From Ricinus communis (taxonomy: Eukaryota; Streptophyta; Magnoliopsida; Malpighiales; Euphorbiaceae), in the NCBI RefSeq assembly GCF_019578655.1, contig NC_063257.1, positions 16,306,001 through 16,370,000 of the forward strand: DNA of 64,000 bases, written 5' to 3'. Under the pieces are notes generated by a model. It was not told the DNA's origin. It made no database searches and saw only the letters and a program-made list of their open reading frames with translations. Both the position numbers and the translations under genes were made by a program. Below are positions 57,063 through 64,000 of the stretch, piece after piece; position 1 is the stretch's first letter; each line of letters opens with the position of its first letter.

Positions 57063-58500
57063 CCATATAGACTCTCCTGTGGGTTGGAAGAGGCAAGACG
57101 ATGGGAGATTGGAAAGAGTGCCCATTTCGCTAAGGATTAGAACTGTGCTATAGCACCTAGAAAGACCAAGATGCCAAGCTACCGAAGAAATAGCCAACGA
57201 AAGAGCTAATGAACAAGACGTCGAGATCTTTAAGAATGTTGTAATCGAAGACATAAGGGGTGTGATTTGGGAAGAGCTCCAGTAACTCTTGGCCAGGATG
57301 GCTGCAAACCAAGCCCCACCTACTGCTCCTGTTGCTATTGACCCAGTTATAGTTGCCGTTGAGACTGTAACTGCCACTACTGCCGTTACCAATGCTCATG
57401 GCGATGCTGAAGACCCAGCTAGAAGGGGAGTGCCCTAGAACTCTTGGGATGTTGATGAGTTCATGCTAGACTAGGCTAAGAGGGAGACTGCCCTTGCCAC
57501 CAATAAAGTTATGAGTGGTCTAGGCGCCTGTCTTGACAAGATGGAGGGTATGTTAGAAATCAAAGGTTTGGACCCGACCTATGATTTCGAGGAACTAGTT
57601 TTAATGGGGGAAGACAAGTTACTTGTGAAGTTCAGAATGCCCGAGATGGACAAGTTTAATAGGACTGGTGACACGAAAGTTCATCTAAAGTAGTGTGTAA
57701 CCATCATGGGAATTACACAGCTGAGTAGGACCCAGATTGTCAAGTTGTTTGTGTTGTCACTTGAAGGACCTGCTGTCAATTGGTACCATGGTCTAGAAAA
57801 ATCTGCCAAAGCTAAATGGCGTGATTTGTGCAATTCTTTTATCAAGCAGTATGACTACAACACTCATTTGAAAGTGTCAATCAAGGATCTTGAATCCACT
57901 TAAAAGAAGCCGAATGAGTCCTTCTTTGATTTCCTCACTAGAGGGAGGAATAAGGCTGGACTGATGAAGAACAAGCCCTTTAAAAAGGACTAAGTTCGTA
58001 TGGTGGTCCAAAAAGTCCTTCCTAGATGGGTTGAAAGGTTATAGATGATGAAACCTAAGACCTTCATGGATCTATACGATGATGGCCTGCAGTTCGAGAA
58101 AATAAAGAATGATAAAAGAAAGACCGTGAGAACTGGCGGAAGGTTAAATTACCAGATTGGAGGGAATAGGACCCTAGATGTGAATGTTGTACAACAACTG
58201 AGAAAGTTCTCTAACTTCAAGAAACTTTCTTTAAGATTTTTAAGAGATTGGTTCAGAATGGCATGCTCCAACCTACCACCCTAAAGAACCCACCAAACCT
58301 TAACGCACCTGGATACAAACCCAACACCTACTACAAGTTCCACCAAGCAACTGGCCACCATACTGATAACTGCATTCGGCTGAAACACAAAATCTAGGAC
58401 CTTATCGATGTCGGAAAGGTCACTAATCCAGACCAACCCAGCACTAGAAGGAACCCCTTACTAAACTATAACACACCACACCCAAACTAAGTGTCCATGA
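57063..58500 (+). pseudogene. Tat gag, broken (plus copy)
   Basis: Matches the minus-strand gag: the IANERANEQDVEIFKNVVIE region, then MEGMLEIKGLDPTYDF and FRMPEMDKFNRTGDTKVHL (57511-57693). Gag core: ITQLSRTQIVKLFVLSLEGP AVNWYHGLEKSAKAKW (57706-57903), then MKPKTFMDLYDDGLQFE (58045-58284) and a knuckle-like GYKPNTYYKFHQATGHHTDN (near 58310). Several stops, most of them TAG or TAA, interrupt the frame. Confidence 0.75.
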
Positions 58501-59930
58501 TTAACTCTGATTTCAATGAAAAGAAGATCATGGACTCTTTCAAAGACCTACCCCAAATAGAGCCAGAAGCCAAACCAAATAGCCCATAAAAGCTGGGGGC
58601 ACCACTATCCGTGGTGTTCTAACACTTAAAATGGAGCAGGAAGCTTAAACCCCAATCGCTGAAAGACAGTCCTAAGCCTCACAATGGTCAGTATTGTGAG
58701 TATCACTAAACTTTTAGGCATGTGACGGACTAGTGCAACTATCTCAAGCATGAGACTCAGGACTTAATCGACTAGAGAATGAGAGGTTGAGCAACTTCCT
58801 CAGTATGAGTATGAAGACTTGCTTGGGCATCCCCCGGGCAAATATGACTTCAAAGTCCGATATTCAATACCACTCTCGGCTGATATTCGAATTGAGGATA
58901 TTATGCCAAGTGGTTGGGGAAAAGAAAGGGAAAAGAAGTCGGTAATGCTACTGACATCTGGTATGGTTTTTGGGATGAGAGTGAAATTCAAGACACCGAG
59001 GCCAAGGACATCTAGGTAGATAGTGATTCTGAGATTGAGCCAGCGGGTAAAGGTAAAGAAGCTAGGATACAAGAGGTGAAACAAGAGAAGCAAACACCTA
59101 AAGATGGGCATGCTGTGGTGCTAGAACGATGGAGAAAGGAGAAGAAGATAGCTGATGTCTAGGAACTACTTATACATTCATCGGACCACAGAAATGCTCC
59201 GATCTAGGCCTTATCTGGTATAAGTGTTAGGACAACAGGCACCCTTGAGGAAATGATCGAAACAATAATTGACCAGACCATCAGGATGATCACCTTCTCG
59301 GATGAAGACTTACCACTTGAGCGAAGGGACCACAACAAGGCCCTCTACATAGTAGGGGAAGTGAAAGGGAAAAGAACCCTATGTGTGATAGTTGATAACA
59401 GGTCAGCTATCAACGTGTGTCTTCTCTCATACTCCCTAAATTGAGGATGTCTGTGAAGGACATGAAACCATATGATATGTAGAAGGGGCATTTTCAGCAC
59501 TGGTGAAGACGAATCTTATTGAATCCTGGTGGAGTTCACTATCTTGGACATCTCGATAACTTTTGCACTGTTATTAGGAAGGCCATAGTTCCACGCCCTA
59601 GGAGGAGTTTTCTCTACAATACGCCAGAATGTAAAATTCCATCATGAAGGTGAGATTTTCACTATTAACACCGAAAGTGGTAATATTGTCTCAGCAATCC
59701 AAGAAGCTGTCAAAGAGGTGGATGCCCCTACTGGATTTTAAGTGCCTGTTCTCTATGAGGACTATATGGATCTCAAAGTAGCTAACATGTTCAAGAAAAT
59801 GAAATTCATGCTTGAAATGAGGCTAGGATAGAATCAGCAAGGTGTAGCAGAGCTGCCAAACTTTAAAGGTCAGAGGACTCGGCGAGGTTTGGGGTATTCT
59901 AAAGAAGAAGACAAGGACAAACCGAGGGGT
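58501..59930 (+). pseudogene. Tat gag-protease junction and protease, broken (plus copy 1)
   Basis: Contains a frame with MITFSDEDLPLERRDHNKAL leading to the protease site, which reads VDNRSAINVC. The catalytic DGS of this lineage has become DNR, so the protease is dead even apart from the stops. Downstream protease blocks (FSALVKTNLIESW) are out of frame. Confidence 0.7.
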
Positions 59931-60373
59931 AACACTCTAAAAGACATGTTCATCCAGGAGTACAAGCCCTAGTCTGGGAGCCTGAACCTGTTTATGTAGC
60001 TGGGACTAAAGTACCAAGGTTTAAAATTTTCAAGAATCTAATTGTAGACAGGATGGTTGAGCTGAGTATCAAGGAAGTCCGAGAGAAGGTCACCACCAAG
60101 ATAGAAGAGCTGAAGCTAGAAGAGTTTGTTGCTCAGCCGGAAAGGATAAGCCAAGAGGAGCTAGCTATTCTTATTGAAAATAATATCATTGGTATATTTT
60201 ATGATGATGTTATAACGTCCGACATTTATAAGGATGATTTTTCTTTGCTCTTTAAGATCAATGATATGAATGATTTTGCTTACTTGTGTGATGTTTTTCC
60301 TGATGGTAGTATGTATTTTGATAATCATGACATGAACATGTTTGACATCAATTTCATGAGAATCTGGGGGCAA
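59931..60373 (+). pseudogene. Tat linker between protease and RT (plus copy 1)
   Basis: Open frame 60053-60442, with VELSIKEVREKVTTKIEELK and DDFSLLFKINDMNDFAYLCD, homologous to 34455-34967. The RT that should follow is absent: at about 60374 the sequence switches to an LTR fragment. Confidence 0.65.
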
Positions 60374-61087
60374 ATTGAGAATCTAGAGCCAATTGATACT
60401 TTTGCATTCCGACATTGTTTTTTGTCACGAATTCACGTTTGAATACAGATTCTATAAGGTTTTCTTGACGATAATCATCGTTTTATCGTTAATTATTTAA
60501 ATTTTAAAAGATAAAATGAGATATTTATCGATAAATTCCTAAAATCTATCGCTTTCTCTAGGGTTTCCCTTGAAACCATAAATAGAAAAAGGTGTTTAGG
60601 GTTTTAAGGAGGAATCAAGAATTGAAAATTGGTCGTAAATGAGATTAAGACTTGAGAGACACTGAGAAAGAAAAAACAGAGAGAAAATCTAGAGGAAAAA
60701 GAAAGAAAAACTTGTCATTCTTAGTCGTCATTAAAATATCTAAGCCATTAAAGAAAGAACAATTCTAGGAAACAAGCCACTAAAGAAAGATCATTTTTGG
60801 AAACTTTTTCTAAATCGACATAAGGTTTATCTAAGTTAGATCCAACACTGGATTCCTACCCGACCTTCTATTCAACTACATCCTCATCACCTGAGACTCG
60901 CAGATCCAACATTCACGATGATAACTTGATGGTTCCTTTAACCATACATCATATTCATTTCATTTATTATAAAGTCAGTTCTTTCATTCCTTCTATTGTT
61001 TTCTTTTATTATTTGTTTTTAGAAATATGATTAAGGCTTTTATCTATTATAAGTATGATTAGATTATTTATTTTTATGAATATGCAT
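60374..61087 (+). repeat. Internal Tat LTR fragment
   Basis: Corresponds to about 53225-53937 of LTR E, including the promoter region, but lacks both LTR ends. A short duplication (AAGCCAYTAAAGAAAGA) appears near 60745-60790. Confidence 0.8.
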
Positions 61088-61089
61088 TA

Positions 61090-62440
61090 AAGAACCTTCA
61101 CCGAGCTGGGGGCACCACTATCCGTGGTGTTCCGTCATCTAAAATGGAGCTGGAAACTCAAGCCCCAGTTGCCTAAGAATAATCCTAAATCTCACGATGG
61201 TTAGTATTGTGAGTATCACCAGGCTTTTGGGCAAGCGACAGACTAGTGCAACCGTCTCAAGCACGAGATCCAAGACTTGATTGAATATGGAGAATGGCAA
61301 GTTGAGCAACTTCCTCGATATGAATGTGAAGATCTATTAAGACATCCTTTGGGTAAATTTGATTTCAAGGTCCACTATTTAAAGCCTCCTTTGGCTAACA
61401 TCCAAATTGAGAACATTGTTCCAAGTGGTTTGGGGCAGATAACGAAGCAACCTAGGAAAAAGAAGTCAGTCATGGTAATAGACATCTGGTATAGTTCCAG
61501 AAATGAGTGTGAGGTCTAAGATGCCGAGGCAAATGATATCTGGGAAGACAACACCTCTAACAAAGAAGTTGAGTCAGTAGTTAAAGACACAAGGTTCGAG
61601 ACCTAAAACAAGTTGAGAAAACACCCAAAAGGGATAAGGGGTTATTGGAACAGCTGAAGAATGAAAAGAAGACAGTCAGCGTCTATAAGCTGCTGATGCA
61701 CTCGTCGAATCACAGAAAGACTTTAATCCAAGCCTTGTCTAGTGTAAGTGTTAGCACAACAGCTACTCCCGAAGAAATGATCAAAACGATAACTGATAAG
61801 ACCACCGAGATGATCACTTTCTCGGACAAGATCTACCACTTGAGGGAAGAGACCATAACAAGTCTCTCTACACAGCAGTAGAGATCAATAGGAAAATGAC
61901 CTCATGTGTAATGGTAGATGATGGGTCAGCTATCAATGTATGTCCTTCTCGCATACTCCCTAAGCTGGGGATGACTATGAAAGACCTGAAGCCATCAGAT
62001 ATAGTGATAAGAGCCTATGATGAGACAAAGAGAGACATGGAAGGAATGTTCTCAACACTGGTGAAGACAGGTCCTATCGAATCTTGGGTGGAATTCATTG
62101 TCTTGTACATCCGAGTAACTTTTGCATTGCTATTGTGGAGACCATAGTTCCATGCCTTAGGAGGAGTTCCTTCCATTGTGCATTAGAAGGTCAAGTTCCC
62201 TCATGAAGGTGAAATAATGACCATTAACGCTGAAGGTGGAAAAATTATTTTGGCTATACAAGAAGCTATGAAGGAGCCGGAAGCCCCCACTGGATTCCAA
62301 GTTGATGTTCTCTCTGAGGACTACATGGATCCTAAAGTAGCCAGCATGTTCAAGAAGATGGACTTCATGCCTGCAATGAAGCTAGGAAAGAACTAGCAGA
62401 GTATTGCAGAGCTGCCAAACTTCAATAGTCAGAAGACTCA
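61090..62440 (+). pseudogene. Tat gag end and protease, broken (plus copy 2)
   Basis: Restarts at GGGGGCACCACTATCCGTGG, also found at about 58596. Protease site at 61896-62147: MVDDGSAINVCPSRILPKLG, with the lineage DGS intact, then VIRAYDETKRDMEGMF. The preceding frame (61645-61881) reads LMHSSNHRKTLIQALSS and is shifted relative to the protease. Confidence 0.7.
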
Positions 62441-62800
62441 AAATGGGCTAGGTTACCATGAGGATGAAGATAAGGGCAAACCAAAGGCTGAGACTCTAAA
62501 TGACATATTCGTCTAGGAGTATAAGACTTACTCTAGGGAGCCTGAACCTGTTATAATAGTCAATACTGAGGTGTTGGGATTTAAGATATTCAATAGTCTA
62601 ATTGTCGACAGGATGGTCGAGTTGAGCATCAAGGAAGTCCATGAGAAGATCACCACCAAGGTTGAGGAGCTGAAGCTGGAAGAAGTCATCGTTCCGCCTA
62701 AGAAGCTACATCAACAAAAGCTAGCTGCCCTAATAGAGGAGTAAATCATTAATATATTTATGATGATGTAACAGTGTCCAATCTTTATGAGGATGATATT
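62441..62800 (+). pseudogene. Tat linker (plus copy 2)
   Basis: NGLGYHEDEDKGKPKAE, YSREPEPVIIV and ELSIKEVHEKITTKVEELK, with a TAG and a later frame change. Confidence 0.6.
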
Positions 62801-63288
62801 TCTTTTACTTCAAATGTTATGTACTCTTTCACTGATGGTTTCTTCGGATATAACTAGATCATGATGGCAATAGTAGACAAGATGAAGACGTCATTCATCA
62901 CTAAATGGAGGACATACTGCAATAAAGTTATGCCTTTTGGACTAAAGAATGTAGGGGCAACTTATCAAAAAGCAGCCACCATCTTATTTCATGATATGAT
63001 GCATAAGGAGGTAGAGGTATATGTAGATGACATGATGATAAAGTCTGAGACAAGGGAAAGGCACTTCCAGGCTCTTGATTAGTTCTTAAGACAAGTGGAA
63101 AGGTAAAACCTAAGGCTTAATCCAGAGAAAAGTGTATTCATAGTAACGTTAGAAAATCTATTGGGGCATATATTGAGTCAACACAGAATAGAGATGATTT
63201 GGACAAGGTAAAGGTTATTCAAGAGATGCCAGCGTCGAAGACAGAGAAAAAAGTCAGAGAATTTTTAGGACGTCTATAATACATCAGC
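62801..63288 (+). pseudogene. Tat reverse transcriptase, N-terminal half deleted
   Basis: After the linker, the frame enters the palm directly (SFTDGFFGYN, then YCNKVMPFGLKNVGATYQKA) and reaches the catalytic VYVDDMMIKS, which is intact. The finger and early palm region is missing. Stops and a frame change lie in the thumb (LRLNPEKSVFIV, LLGHILSQHRIE). Confidence 0.75.
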
Positions 63289-64000
63289 ATGTTCATTACT
63301 AAGCTCACAATGGTTTGTGATCCTATATTCAAACTCTTGAGGAAATATCAACCCATTATATGGGATGAAAACTGTCAAAAAGCTTTTGACAGGATCAAAG
63401 AGTATCTAATGAAGCCGCCAGTACTCAAGCTACCGAAGGATGGAAAACTATTGATTCTATACTTGGCCTTGGAAGAGGAAGCCATAGGAGCGATGATGGC
63501 GCAATATAGGCCTAATAATGTGGAGCATGTAGTCTATTATCTTAGTAAGAAGTTGCTAGCTTATGAGTCAAAGTATAACCTCATAGAGAAGACGTGTCTA
63601 GCCATGATATGGGCTACAAGGAAGTTGAGGCATTATTTCCAATCTTATAGGTTGCAAGCAATCTTGACCGGACAGAGTCCACACTCTTTGGTTTATAGGG
63701 CTGAAGCAGTCTTACCAATTGAGTTAGAACTGAAATCTTTGAGAATTATATTAGAGGCGGAAATACTAGAATACCAATGGGCTGAGTAGAGGTACCAATT
63801 GTTGGCTTTGGTTGATAAAAGAGGATGAAAGCCCTATACCACATGTAGTTATACTAGAAATAAATAGCCAAGGCATTCAATAGAAAGTAAAGCCAGAAAA
63901 GATTAGTGCTGGAGATTTAGTGTTGAAACACACAAGACCTACCGTGTTTGACCCAAGAGGGAGATTCAAGCCTAATTGGGAAGGCCCATACTTAGTAAAG
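63289..64000 (+). pseudogene. Tat RNase H fused by deletion to integrase C-terminus
   Basis: Connection and RNase H: AFDRIKEYLMKPPVLKLP, LYLALEEEAIGAMMAQ, VVYYLSKKLLAYESKY, HYFQSYRLQAILTG. The frame then jumps, without a stop, to QSPHSLVYRAEAVLPIELEL, which belongs near the end of the integrase core. The rest of RNase H, the archaeal-type RNase H and most of integrase are gone. After a stop at 63787 the C-terminal integrase GPY/F block FKPNWEGPYLVK reaches the window end. Confidence 0.75.

Larger units (their letters stand above)
52983..64000 (+). mobile_element. Plus-strand Tat/Ogre element(s), rearranged, running off the window
   Basis: LTR E, primer site, leader (with a solo LTR), gag, protease and linker to about 60370. 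An LTR fragment follows, and then a second stretch of protease-linker-RT-RNase H-integrase from 61090 to the end. The second stretch repeats the part from about 58590, so this is a rearranged composite of two copies. All frames are broken. Confidence 0.75.

Overview
The window is nuclear DNA of a flowering plant, almost certainly a eudicot. The base composition is AT-rich, it holds a plant-specific type I MADS-box gene, and most of it is layered Ty3/gypsy, Ty1/copia, LINE and endogenous pararetrovirus sequence typical of plant heterochromatin. The species cannot be named from sequence alone. Only one convincing intact host gene is visible: an intronless AGL80-like (M-gamma) MADS-box gene on the minus strand at 2866-3621, with a TATA box and a poly(A) signal in place.

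Layout. 1-5.1 kb: AT-rich DNA, a fold-back element, the MADS gene and (TA)n tracts. 5.16-13.0 kb: a near genome-length endogenous caulimovirid (Petuvirus/Florendovirus type) on the minus strand, in the order movement protein, coat protein, protease, reverse transcriptase, RNase H, second ORF. It is decayed by stops and frameshifts and sits between two AT-dinucleotide tracts. 14.18-21.53 kb: a non-autonomous (LARD-like) LTR retrotransposon with about 2.95 kb LTRs, a tRNA-Met primer site, a polypurine tract and a 1.44 kb interior without genes. 22-25 kb: a LINE reverse-transcriptase scrap and a truncated copia element whose LTR is broken by a small inverted-repeat transposon.

25-50.9 kb is a nested pile of Tat/Ogre-type Ty3/gypsy elements. 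The best preserved runs right to left (5' LTR 38750-40933, primer site, gag, protease, RT, two RNase H domains, integrase). On the opposite strand, between integrase and the 3' LTR (27042-29056), it carries a multi-exon plant mobile domain (PMD) gene with its own TATA box. A second piece of a PMD gene right of the 5' LTR is interrupted by an Athila-type element (41109-48284, target duplication GCGGG), whose own LTR holds a solo LTR (46247-47724, duplication CAAGC). 50.9-53 kb: DNA flanking two tandem-repeat arrays, the larger of about 22 units of about 47 bp. 52.98-64 kb: another Tat/Ogre element on the plus strand, broken by a solo LTR (55568-57044, duplication TAACC) and by an internal LTR fragment, and continuing past the window end.

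No complete new system is evident. The most interesting structures are the antisense, intron-containing PMD gene inside a retrotransposon, the layered insertions dated by target duplications, the large-LTR non-autonomous element, and GC palindromes kept in otherwise AT-rich LTRs. All calls are from reading alone; no alignment or database search was run.
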